Source: Costus lasius (Eukaryota; Streptophyta; Magnoliopsida; Zingiberales; Costaceae). From it: a stretch of DNA of 64,000 nt. Positions 9,187 to 19,610 of the stretch are shown here, piece after piece. Numbering within the stretch: position 1 is the stretch's first letter; every line of letters starts with the position of its first letter. The position numbers and the translations under genes are program-made. The stretch spans positions 48,140,596 through 48,204,595 of the forward strand of contig CM050454.1 in NCBI GenBank assembly GCA_027563935.2, read 5' to 3'. The notes under the pieces were generated by a model, which saw only the letters and a list, made by a program, of their open reading frames with translations, did not search any database and was not told the origin of the DNA.

Positions 9187-10385
9187 TCATGACGAAGCAG
9201 GTTGATTAGTACCATAGTAAATAGCATATAACTTTCTACATTTCCATTGTTTTGAAAGTTTAGCCACTAATCCAAACATCCAATATTTCATATAAATCAA
9301 GATTGACATGGCTTTCTCAAATATGCAGAAATCAAAATCAAAATTTTTAATTCTACTCAAAGGATATTCAATAATCTTCCTATATTTATTAGAGAGCAAA
9401 ATCCTCAGTCCTTTCTTCAAATTTATATCTTCAATTGCAATAGGACTTTGATCAAAAGATTCATATATTGGATCATGAAAATAGTTTTTCTGTCTCACAT
9501 TAGATTCTTCAATAAAGTATAATTTTTCAAATTAATCAGTAGATATGGGCAAAACATCAGAGTGAGATTCATCAATGTTTATAGTTTTCAAATCCTTTTC
9601 AAATTTCTCATGCACTTCATCATTAAATAATTTATCAATTTCAAAATTAGCAACAAAATCAGAGTAAGATTTTTCTAAATCAGTTCCCTCATATGCTTCA
9701 TCAGTATTAACCACAAATAATATATCATCAAAAGAATCAATTTCATACCTATCACTAGAATCAAGAGGGGATTTTTCAAAATCAATTTCCTCAAACTTTT
9801 CCTCAAATAATTTATCAAATGAATCAATTTTACAATCATCAAAATCAGAGTGAGATTCATTAAAGTTCACATAAGGCTCAATTTCAACACAATAAAAATT
9901 AGAGGGAATTATTCTAAATCAATTTTCTTAGTTTCCAAATCAAACTCAAATAAACAAGCTTGTTGTGCTATCTGGGTTTCCAAAATTCTCTTATGAGCTG
10001 TTAAAGATCCTACATGAGAAGCAACCTAACTAATTATCCCTTTAAGATCTTTAATTTCCTTACTTCGATTTGTCATGAATTTTTCAAGTATGGGTTTTAA
10101 TCTAGATTTCTCAATATCCTCAAAGGATGGTTCAGAAACATGATTTGGAGGAGTTAAAATTTGGCAATCATAAGTGTAATGATCAAAACATTCACAAATA
10201 TCACATCTAATAGAAAAATAAGATGCCTTAACAAGATGCATATAAGAGTGTAATTTCAATTTGTTTGCAAGAGTGCAATTAAAAGACATATCTTGTCGCA
10301 TGTATACCTCACCTCTTTCAGTTGCCCACGAGTTGCGATTAAAAGACATATCTTCAAAAAGAACAGAAAGATTATCCAACATCAA
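9187..10385 (-). pseudogene. Decayed gag-like region of element A
   Basis: Three minus-strand frames lie downstream of the PBS: 10385-10026, 9870-9532 and 9498-9187. The first contains CDICECFDHYTYDC, a CX2CX4HX4C zinc knuckle at its residues 61-74, the nucleic-acid-binding signature of retroelement Gag. The second is strongly acidic, with repeated DSFD and FEKSxxD stretches. The third is basic and unremarkable. Frames are separated by stops, and no protease or RT follows. The zinc knuckle supports a Gag-derived origin; the acidic part I do not recognise. Domain order on the minus strand fits the 5' LTR and PBS to its right. Confidence 0.6.
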
Positions 10386-10587
10386 TCAATCTAAAAATTT
10401 TGTTTATATATACAAAAATATATAAAATATAAAACACAAGCAAATTAAAAAATTTTCAGAAATCACAGTTCTATCATAATTTGTGAAATTTCAAAACCTG
10501 CAAAAACAAAAAACAAAGTTAAATCTAAAATAAATAAAACTTAGTCTAGCAATACTAACAACTATTTTGATATTAACAAAACTAAGG

Positions 10588-10605
10588 TCCCCGGCAACGG
10601 CGCCA
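10588..10605 (-). other. Primer binding site, Athila/Tat type
   Basis: The minus strand reads TGGCGCCGTTGCCGGGGA, a well-formed 18-nt PBS typical of Athila/Tat-group gypsy elements. It begins six bases inside the end of the minus-strand LTR, which ends AACAACA. Confidence 0.85.
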
Positions 10606-10618
10606 AAAACTTGTTGTT

Positions 10619-12331
10619 TGAAGAGTCCCCTTCAAGGGGGAGCGCAAGCAGATGAAACCCCTTTCATAAGGGGGGCGAAAAACCCTTAAGGGTGGCGCAT
10701 AAAAATTGCAAGCGGAAGCAAGGGTTTTTCATGGATCTTAGCAAGATAATATGATCAACTTGATGAAGTTTAGATCCATACCAAAGCCATGAGGAAGATG
10801 GCGACTTGGAAGAGAAAGATCGAAAGGGATCTTCTCCCTAGTTGACGCACACAAGATGATGTGCTTGCTCCTTGGAGATCCTTGTGCTAGCAAGGTCCTT
10901 CAAGGGTCCCTCTCGTATGGTAAGGAAATGAGAGATGATGTCTAGGCTTGCCGAACCTCCACCAAGACCTCGCCTTCTCCTCGCCAAAGTCTCGTCAAGC
11001 AAGAGCAAGGAGACGAGAGTTGAATGGAGCGTTCAAGTCATTTGGCGTTCAAGGGAACATGCGCTAAATGACTTTCCAAAATTGGAAAATCCATTAAGCC
11101 ATGCGTTCATGATCACTAAATCGATCAAAACGCCAAAACAATGAACCATACGTTCAAGCTCTTGAACCGGTTCAAAGTAAATGTGTTCGGTCCAAAGGCC
11201 AAACCAAGCCAGCCCAAGCCAATCGGTCTAGATCAACTAAACCCTAAGGTTTCCAATCTAACCATTCATCTCATGATGCTCTTGATCTCACCGATCTAGC
11301 ATCAATCCTCTCGATCGAAGCTTACCGATCGCAAGCCCTAATCAATCAAACATGATTAGACTGGATCTCACTTTCAATCAGAGTTTAAACTCCTTTAAAC
11401 TGAATCAAAACAATCCAGTCCACACGATCTGACTTAAGTAAGCCATATCATCAAATTGTGCGACCCTAAGGGTTTCCTTTAAATGTCGGTAACAATAACT
11501 TACATTATCACGATCAGTGAGGGGTATCTAGCAACACATCACTGTCTCCCGATATAAAGGAAAGAGTCTTCCAAGACTACACCCAAACCATAGCACAAGT
11601 GTGAATCCACTTCACAAGGCATGCATGTATCCTTTGCCACTGGATGTTCTTATTGGACAAGCGTGTCAAGCCTGTGACTCCAATACGTTGAGCATGATTA
11701 GATCAGATGAACATAGTCACCTGGGTATGGCCATACACTTTCTCAATCATCTCATCTAAAGGGGGGGCCCCATTAGAACATCTCACTCCTTGAAAAAGGA
11801 GACGGCAATCCTGTATCTATCACGAGTGCCCTAACATGACTCAAGATCATTATCCAAGATAGTCTATGATCATTATCTTTCAAATGATATTGAACTACCT
11901 CAAAACAATGACAATCATCATTTAGAAACACAAGTGATCTCAAGTCAGAGGACATGTGCCACTTGATGCAAACAAGGATTATTCACATTGTGACAAGCAA
12001 TTGAATATCCTAGTAGGGTCTGTCCAGTACATCCAATGTACCCATGAGTCTACATCTTATTCCATGCTCGAAGCATCCTATAAGATTAGAATACATATTA
12101 GTCTCCATCATATCAAGGCTGTCTCATGTTCACCAAGATATCTCGACTAAGGACTTTTAGCATGTCAGCCTAGCTGAACAGCTTTGAGACATTATTCAGT
12201 AGTACACTTATTACAGCAGACAAGGTAACAACCTGAATAATAACCATGCCTTTATAAACACAAGAGTTTATTACATGATACTGATACAATCCCAAGGCCT
12301 CAAACATTAGCCTTAAGGGCATACCCCAACA
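10619..12331 (-). mobile_element. Solo copia LTR (copia-1/copia-3 family)
   Basis: This 1713-bp LTR starts tgaagagtccccttcaaggg and ends ataccccaaca in plus orientation. It closely matches the reverse complement of the copia-1 LTRs. Perfect 5-bp duplications ttgtt flank it (10614-10618 and 12332-12336). No internal region remains, the usual outcome of LTR-LTR recombination. It inserted seven bases from the end of the LTR of element A. It retains the GTATGGCCATAC palindrome (11725-11736) and the gttatc/gataac hairpin region (about 11510). Confidence 0.9.
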
Positions 12332-13609
12332 TTGTTTCCACAAGTGCACAGATACGCAAAGTAATAAAAAGATATCGAACCACAAAGACCTGATTGTTAA
12401 GTACAAAATAGTTGTTTTCTCGCTAGCTAAGCAATCAATTATGATGCAAGTAAACGATAAGAAATTGTGTGAAATATCAAAAAGAGAAACTGGGACTAGG
12501 GTTTCAACCGCCTTAATTTCCATGACTAGATATGAATAGATGTTCGTCAATCAAATTTAATTTTGATAATATATAATTTAGTACATAAAGAAATCATCTC
12601 GCCATCGCGCAGACAATTTACAAAGAACCGATCCTCACTTTCATGCAGGATCTATTCAATGCTGAAGATAAGTAAATCATTAATAAAGAACTCAATGATC
12701 ACTTTCATGCATCCGAATTCTAAATCAATCATCTCAAGTGGAAACTCAAGGATCACTTTCGTGCATTCGAATCTCAACACAGGTTCTACTTTAGGATCTC
12801 CAATGTTCCGGTACTAAATTTCTTGCAATACCTCCTACGTTTATTACAATAACTCAATCCTAGATTCAGATTATCAACATGGCAATATACTTCGAATATC
12901 ATAAAATAAGAACTAACCTAATTTCTTACGATGAGTTCCTAATATTCAATTTTAGGGTTTCATGTTCTCAAGCAAATCACCTTTCAGTCCATATTGTGAA
13001 AACTCTAAAACATAATGATAATATGAAACTATGGAGAATTAAAGACAATTGTCACAAAAGCAGAATTATCATATCAAATTTATACTAACGAAATAAAAGT
13101 TTTCTAGTCATGAGAAATCAAGGGGATACACCCCATGTCCCTGAAGATATCAAAGCTAACATGGAAGAAGAATTACAATAATTCATAGTTTAGAATGATC
13201 AGAAATTGAAAAGAATGAGAAATAAACTTCACAGCACGGCTGTAATGGAAATTACAGCCGTAATCTTGTGAGTGAATAGTGTCGGCGCCCGCTCTTTCAT
13301 TGATTTCTCCTCCGATCAACCTCCTTTCACTTCGAACTTTTGGGGTATCCTCTTCTCCTCTAGGCGAAACTTCCTTGTAAAAATCACGGCCTAAGATGGC
13401 CTCTACGCCTCTCGGCGTGATGCTGTGCCCTAGAAACGCCCTTGTTGATTTCTCCCTCGATTCTTCACGGAATTGGATGATTCTTCTCCTCAAATCTTCT
13501 CCTCGATTTATAGAAGAGACCCCTTTTTACGGTTTTTCAATTGGTGCTCTAGATCTCCAGATATTGCATCACAAAAATTGGGCTTTTGAGTGTCCACGGA
13601 AGACTCGGC

Positions 13610-13890
13610 CAAAACTATAATTACGACCATAATTTTGATTACGGCAGTACCATATTTTGGTTCTGTGTGTTTTTTGCACAAAATTACAGCCTATGAAAAA
13701 TATTTAAGTAGTGCCGTATTTTTTTTTGTAAATTTCTGGACCAAGATTATGGCCTGTAGAATTCCTTACGGCAGTACCATAATTTATTCTATGGATTTCT
13801 GGGCCAAAATTATGGCCTGTAAAAATCATTATGGCAGTGGCGTATTTCTGGGCAGAAAATTTCACCCATAATTTCCATTACGGCAGGGGT
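13610..13890 (-). repeat. Palindromic TTACGG arms in LTR of element A
   Basis: Repeated arms include attacggcagtaccata (about 13638), ccttacggcagtaccataat (about 13764), cattatggcagtggcgta (about 13827) and ccattacggcaggggtg (about 13876). They alternate with ttatggcctgta-type arms. Spacing is about 60-70 bp. The units are more decayed than those in the 2365-2730 array. Confidence 0.6.
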
Positions 13891-14150
13891 GTGTTTTTCA
13901 AACTTGCTTTGATTTGCATGAAAATTAACGAGTGGCTTCGTCTCGACATATGGAATTCATTGGTGTGCTCAGATCTTCCAAAATCTATCAAAATATGACA
14001 CTTTTTACTTGAAAATCATCAAAAATAAGAAATGGTGTAGATTCCGTAATATTTGATAAATATGGCTTAAAAACAAGCAAAAGACAATGAATATGACACA
14101 AAATGACCAATGAAATGATGCAAAATTTACTATATATTTTGGTGTCATGA

Positions 14151-15002
14151 AATCCTAATGGGAGTACGATTCATGCTTAGCGCATGGCTTAATTCCGTAT
14201 ATGGAATTTGTGCCAATTGCTTGTATGTATCCTAATGGAATTATGTTTTCATAATTGGAAACGTACTTGGATGCATGGGCTGGTATGATGGCATGTAAAG
14301 CTTGATTAATTCAAGTAAGATATGCACCAATCTCATATGGAAAGTCCAAATACTGATTGAACTCATAATCCCCCACTTGATAAGGCAAGAAGGTAGATTA
14401 TTTCTATAATTCATGTTGCACCAATTCTAGAGGGATGGTGCCTGATGTCTTGCGGCAATTCCTTAGAGGAATTGTGCGAAGAGCAAACAAGGAAAGGGAA
14501 GAGGCGGTGGGGGTTCTATGTCTATAAAAGAAGGGGTATGCGCCCTTCTCTAGAGACATACATTCAAGCCAAGAAGTAAGGCAACTTCAAGTTGTGCAAG
14601 AAGCCCCAGCCGCCCCTCTTCTTCAAGTGTTGCGCCACCATCTTCTCTTCTTCTCTTTGGCCGAAAGTCTCCAAACAAGGACTCTAGTTGGCGTGAAGAA
14701 CAAGGAGGAAGAAGAAAGAAAATCCAAGAGGTGATCTTCTCTTCCCGAGGCTAACAGCAAGCGTGGAAGGGAGCAACGATGAGAAGGTCGACGCGTGGAT
14801 ACTTGTAGAGGATGAGCGCTTGATTGTCTTCAACTTTGCTTCATCACCCTTACAAGCAAAAGAGGTACTATCCCAAACACATCCTTGTGTTTTTCTCCCT
14901 TGCATGGATCCTTGGCCAAGGAATATGTTTCGGGTGTAATGTGTCTTCCGTTGCGTCCTTGGGACTACAAAAATTTTAAATTACACCCGGTATTCCCTAA
15001 CA
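14151..15002 (+). mobile_element. Partial copia-like LTR, 3' portion
   Basis: A TATA box (ctataaaag, 14522-14530) is followed by a leader rich in caag and cttc. The fragment ends ttacacccggtattccctaaca at 15002, resembling the S1 LTR end (aaaatatccccagggtttcccaaca). The left end is cut by element A, and the right end abuts the CRM-like relic directly. No PBS or internal sequence is present. Family assignment rests on the end similarity and is tentative. Confidence 0.5.
14523..14529 (+). promoter_or_regulatory. TATA box in partial LTR
   Basis: tataaaa occurs in gttctatgtctataaaagaa, about 480 bp before the LTR end, a usual position for an LTR promoter. Confidence 0.5.
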
Positions 15003-16332
15003 CCATATGCATCTATGACTCTGTCAATTCCCCATGGTGGGGAGAGTTCACCTTCGGAGAACAAGGCACCGTCATGTCGTCGGAAGGGGCACCAGTGGGT
15101 AAGGGCTCATGGAACGGGATGAGATCAGAGATGTTGAAGACCAGGTTGATGAGGGAGTCCTCCAGTTAGTTGAGGATGTAGGTGTTGGCGCCGACCCTTC
15201 GTAGAACCATGTAGGGCCCATTGCAATGAGCATGCAACTTCTAATTAGCTCTAGACCTCAGGTGCTCAGGGTGGATACGCACCATCACACGCTCACCCAC
15301 CTCAAAATGGTGTGTCTTACAATGCTTGTTAGCCCCAGCTGCATACCAGGTATTGCTCAAGGGGGAGTAGGGACATTATGCATATCTATAGGCTTTCTAG
15401 GTTGGTGCCCGAGCATAACTTGGAAGTGACTCAACTCGGCAGTCCGGTTAAAGGCGCTGTTACACGCAAACTCCGCAATGGGAAGATGATCAGCCCAATG
15501 GCATGGAAAGTCACCGGCTAAACAACGCAGAAGATTCCCTAGACTACGGTTAACCACCTCCATTTGAGCATCAGTCTGCGTATGGTACACGGACAAATAC
15601 TTAGGGGTGGTGCCTAGTAGGGCCCAGAGGGACTTCCAATGGTGACCAACGAACCGAGTGTCGCGGTCAGACACATTGGTGAGTGGGAGGCCATCTAGGC
15701 GATCAACCTCTCTGACAAAGAGATGTGCAATGTGGGACACATCGGTCATGTTAGAGCAGAGCATAAAGTGTGCCATCTTGGAGAAACGGTGCACGACAAC
15801 AGAGATGGAGTCATGGCGTGAGGCCGTGCAAGGTAAGCCAAGGACAAAGTCCATGCTAATCTCGAGCCATGGACCACGGGGGGACCGGTAACGGGGTGTA
15901 GAGACCGGTCTTGGGGGGCCTAGATTTGGCACGTTGACATGCATCACAGTGGCGAATGACCCGTTCTACGTCCTTGCGAAGAGTGGGCCAGAAAAAACCG
16001 TTTCTCAGCCAATTCGAGGGTCTTGTCGCAGCCATGGTGCCCAGTGGCACCGCTGGTGTGGAGCTCCAGCAGGAGGTGCTCACGCAATGAGCAGCGAGGG
16101 ACACATAAACAGTTACCGTAGATGAGGTAACCATCATGCAAATAGTAGGGCAAGTCCGGCGGGTCAGAGGCAGGGAGCTGAGTGAACATGGGTCCAAAGT
16201 CGGGGCAATCCGCGTACTCGTTGCGGATGTGATCGAAGGCAGCGACGAACGTGGACAAGACGCATAACAGGGATAGGACACGACTAAGGGCGTCGACCAC
16301 AACATTGTCCTTACCGGCCTTGTGGGTGATCA
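15003..16332 (-). pseudogene. CRM-like Ty3/gypsy integrase relic, minus strand
   Basis: From right to left on the minus strand: an RNase H tail (ITHKAGKDNVVVDALSRV) and the zinc-binding arm (REHLLLELHTSGATGHHG, CDACQRAKSRPPKTG). The catalytic core follows, with SMDFVLGLPCTAS (Asp), NVSDRDTRFVG (Asp) and QMEVVNRSLGNLL (Glu), and then AEFACNSAFNRTAELSHF. The C-terminal region, in shifted frames down to about 15003, includes GERVMVRIHPEH and GPYMVLRRVGAN-like stretches. Frameshifts near 16000, 15900 and 15360 and further stops inactivate it. It is the same family as the plus-strand relic at 1447-5302 in opposite orientation. The far C-terminus and LTR are replaced by the partial LTR at its left. 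Confidence 0.85.
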
Positions 16333-17540
16333 CAAATGTGAATTGCTGAAGAAACTTGACCCACTTCGGATGTCGAGGGACAAGCTTGTTCTGGGCATTC
16401 AGGAATGAAAGGGCCTGGTGGTCACTATAGAGGATGAACTCCTTGCAAAGGAGATAATCACGCCACTAACTAAGGGACTAGACAATCATGTAAAATTCCT
16501 TATCATGCATTAAATATTGCTTGTGCACATTGTTCAGCTTCTCACTGAAGAAGGCAACAAGGTGACTCTCTTAACTGAGCATGCTGCCGATGCCGGTATC
16601 GAAGGCATCACAGGCGACCTCGAAGACTTTCAAAAAATTGGGAAGGCGAAGGACAGGGGTAGAGGTCATGATCTCCTTCAAGGGTAGGAATGCACGTCTA
16701 GCTGCGAGGGTCCAAGTAAAGTCCTCATGTTTGGTGAAGGCCATCATAGGGGAGGCAATGGTGCTGAACCCCTTGATGAAGCGGCGGTAGAAGGCCACGG
16801 GGCCGATAAAGCTGTGGACCTCAGTGACGGATTAGGGCTCGGGCCATTGGTGAATGACCTCAATCTTAGCAGGGTCGACCATGAGGCCTTGGGCCGAGAC
16901 AATGAAGCCCAAGAACTGAACCTGGGTGTCCAGAAAGGCACACTTCTTCGCATTAAAGGATAGACATTCCTTGCGCAAGAGTTCAAAAGTCAGCCAATGG
17001 TGTTCTAGGTGGTCAGTGCGGGAATGGCTGTACATGAGAATGTCGTTGAAGTAGACGACGGGGAACTTCCCCATGCAGGGTTTTAGCACTTGGCTCATTA
17101 ATCGCATGAAAGTCAAAGGGACGTTGGTGAGACTAAAGGGCATAACCAACTACTCGTAGAGGCCATCCTTCATCTTGAATGTTGTCTTCCACTCATCCCC
17201 TTCGGGGATGCAGACTTGGTGATACCCTCTCCGAAGGTCAAGCTTGCTGAACCAACATGACCCAGATATAAGATCGAGCATGTCGTCGAGTCGCGGGATG
17301 GGGAACTGATACTTCATGGTGATGCGATTGATTGCCCGACAATAAATACACATGCGCCAAGAGCCATCTTTCTTAGGCATGAGAAGGGCTAGGACAGCAC
17401 AAGGGCTCAAGCTCTCATGGATAAAGCCTTTGGTTAACAAGTCATCGACTTGCCGCATGAGCTCGGTGTGCTCGGTAGGGTTAAGGCGATGGTGGGGCAA
17501 GTTGGGCAAAGATGCCCCGAGTACAAGATCAATCACATGA
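16333..17540 (-). pseudogene. CRM-like reverse transcriptase and RNase H relic, minus strand
   Basis: RT starts [20 protein letters not shown] (17510 leftward). It includes [44 protein letters not shown] and a palm motif [11 protein letters not shown] (about 17060-17030). The catalytic YFDD is therefore changed to YFND. The codon after GLYE is a stop (tag, about 17150) where a Trp is usual, and another stop (about 16830) follows HQWPEP. RNase H sequence continues leftward (FTWTLAARRAFLPLKEI) to about 16333 with further breaks. The element cannot make active RT. Confidence 0.85.
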
Positions 17541-18185
17541 TGGATGTCGTGAGGGAAGACCAGACAGAAGCTCGATCGGGGAGATGTCTGAAAATTCTGT
17601 CAAGAGGGCTATGACTTCCTCGTGCACCACAGGTGCCAGAAGGGGTGGGTCGTGGGAAACCTCATGCACCATGAGAGCGTAGACCACCTTCGTCTCATGG
17701 GCTTCTCAGTTGAGCAAGCCGGGACGCACAAGGGCGACTGAATAGGTTGTGGGCTAGGCTGGATGGGTAGGTGTGATGATCGCGTTGGATGTGGAGGCCC
17801 GTAGCTCCTTGGGCACAGCCGGGGTCAAGCAAAATTTACATCCACCATGCTGGATGATGTAGGTGTTGGAGCGACCGTAGCGAATGATGTCCCGGTCATA
17901 GAGCCATGGTCGACCAAGGAGGACATGGGCGACATCCATGGAGGTGACATCGCACCACACCCAGTCAGTATAATCCCCGAAGTAAATGGGGACTTGGTAG
18001 CGGTGAGTGATAGGGAGGCTAGAGGTGTCCACCCATGCAATCGAGTACGGCTTGGGGTGTGGCTCCAAGGTGAGGCCAAAACGGGTGACTGCGGACCTTG
18101 GCACAACGTTAAGGCTGCTACCACCGTCTATCACAATCTTACAAAAGTGGCCATTATACTTAATGTTGATGTAAAATCGATTTAG
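17541..18185 (-). pseudogene. CRM-like aspartic protease region relic, minus strand
   Basis: The minus-strand frame 18134-17754 begins MIDGGSSLNVVPRSAV, resembling the protease region of CRM-type polyproteins, where D-(S/G)-G marks the active site. It continues PYSIAWVDTSSLPITHRYQV, GDYTDWVWCDV and HVLLGRPWLYDRD, the standard ILGRPWL-type core. It ends near 17754, and a broken linker leads into the RT at 17540. No zinc knuckle or gag is seen to the right of 18185, so the fragment starts within pol. Confidence 0.8.
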
Positions 18186-19610
18186 CCCTAGATCTCCTAT
18201 GGTATGTAGCTCGTTTGATACATAATAATGTAGAATAAAGGTAGACGGTTAAGTGAGAGTGATGTCCTAGCATGCAGTTTACTACAAGGGAAATAGTGAG
18301 GGTAGGGGACACCTGAGGCCCCCTTGAAGGAAGGGGGCCGAAACCTCTTCTAGTTCCTGATGCAGTGAGCTTCAGCTGAGTGGACCTTGAGGAGGTTTGG
18401 TGTTATACTTCGAGTATCCTTTCAGCTCCAATAGGTTATGAGGGCTTTATGTGACCTTTAGCAAGCAGCAAGGAGACAACTCAGTGGAGTTGGAGTGGGT
18501 GGAGGAAGTGATGGTTCAACAAGCCAAAGGGGGCGCAAGATTAGCAGAGGAGCAAGCTCGACTCTAGAGGAGCAAGCTCCACTCTCAGACACACGATAAT
18601 GCTAACACAAGTTCAGATTTTCAAAAGATGATCGACTAAAAAATGCAGTGTGGAAATTACAAAGCTTTAAACCTAGCCCTTCATCGTTAGTTTTCAGAGG
18701 CAACCCTTGGCATTGCATTGCTAAGGTGAACGTTGGCTTGAGTGGAGATTTGCTGGCAGTGGCATGAGGGACATTCCTTGCGCATGCAGAAAGGGACTTG
18801 TATCCGTTGGCTGATGGTAAGTAATTTGCTGATCTATATATTTATCTTTAACTGAATTGGGCCGATTGTCTAATTTGAACTTTGAGCTTAGGCCACCTTG
18901 ACTTGAGCTTAATTGTGGGTATTGTTGACTTGAATTAGATGTCGATTTGTCAAGGCTGAGGCTGCAACATTGATCTTGCTAAAATTGAGCTAGAGATGAT
19001 CTTTCTTGAGCTGATATTGAAGGAATTGATCTTGCCTTGAACCTTGAAGATGCGTCATTGACCTTTGCTAATCTTGAATGTGGTTTGGCCATGAGTGTTG
19101 ACTTTGATGGTGTTGATTGTGAGCTAAGTTTGCCATGCCATTGCCCAAATAGTTGAGGGGGTAGGTGCTTGTAAGTGCCTTAGACGTGCATTCATCCTAG
19201 GCTCCTAACAACCAACTACATCCATTAAAAACAAATCAAATATTTAGTAAAATAAATCCTAGGCTAAACCCTAACTACAACAACACAAGTGCAGAAAATA
19301 AAGCAGTGTTTATAACATACACAATGCAGAATAGAAACAAGTCCAAAATATCAAATTACAACACATTCATCATGCATTCATCCCATATCTGATTGGAGGC
19401 TTTTGGATTCTTGTTGACCTTCTAGGATGTGACCCTACATTAAATGTAAGTGTAAAAGATGCTCGTACGCTTCCAATCCTCGGATGGAGGAGGGGTGTGG
19501 ACGAGAGTGCAGCGTACGACGGCCATGGTGGGTCGAGGGCTCAGCTCTTCATCCGAGTAGCATTGCGCGCCAAGCTCTTGGGCCGGTGGTGGGCCGTGAG
19601 GAGTGAATCC
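18186..19610. other. Unassigned 1.4 kb, no gene recognised
   Basis: No domain is visible in six frames. A 20-bp direct duplication of gaggagcaagctc(g/c)actct lies near 18547-18585. The hairpin-like cccccttgaaggaaggggg at 18329-18347 echoes the U5 hairpins of the copia LTRs. Degenerate ttgatcttg words occur around 18970-19060. The last 170 bp (about 19440-19610) is more GC-rich and flanks the S1 insertion. It is probably further old repeat sequence. Confidence 0.4.

Larger units (their letters stand above)
6927..14150 (-). mobile_element. Truncated Athila/Tat-like element A
   Basis: On the minus strand it has a 5' LTR (14150 down to 10612, interrupted by a solo copia LTR) and an intact PBS (10588-10605). 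It continues with a decayed gag-like region (9187-10385), a CTTGGG hairpin, a palindromic repeat array and a non-coding 3' internal region. That 3' region resembles element C (53235-53470), for example ttctttcttcccaa followed by aaatag, and caaacaatatacctac. It breaks off at about 6927, so the rest of the 3' region and the 3' LTR are missing. No protease, RT or integrase is seen, so it was either non-autonomous or heavily deleted. The outer LTR end reads ggtgtcatga instead of the expected ggtgtcatca. Confidence 0.75.
10612..14150 (-). repeat. 5' LTR of element A, split by a solo copia LTR
   Basis: LTR sequence consists of 10612-10618 plus 12337-14150, about 1.82 kb. On the minus strand it starts near TGACACCAAAATATA (14147) and ends TGTGGAAACAACA next to the PBS. 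It shares the tcactttc(g/a)tgc motif series (12615-12765) and palindromic TTACGG arms (13230-13260, 13610-13890) with the LTRs at 2113-4069 and 55807-57296. The opposite LTR of this copy is not in the window. Confidence 0.75.

Noticed and set aside
19431..19610. A possible gene fragment (88-residue minus frame at 19440-19706) left of S1
   Set aside because: The frame crosses the S1 LTR boundary and shows no recognisable motif.
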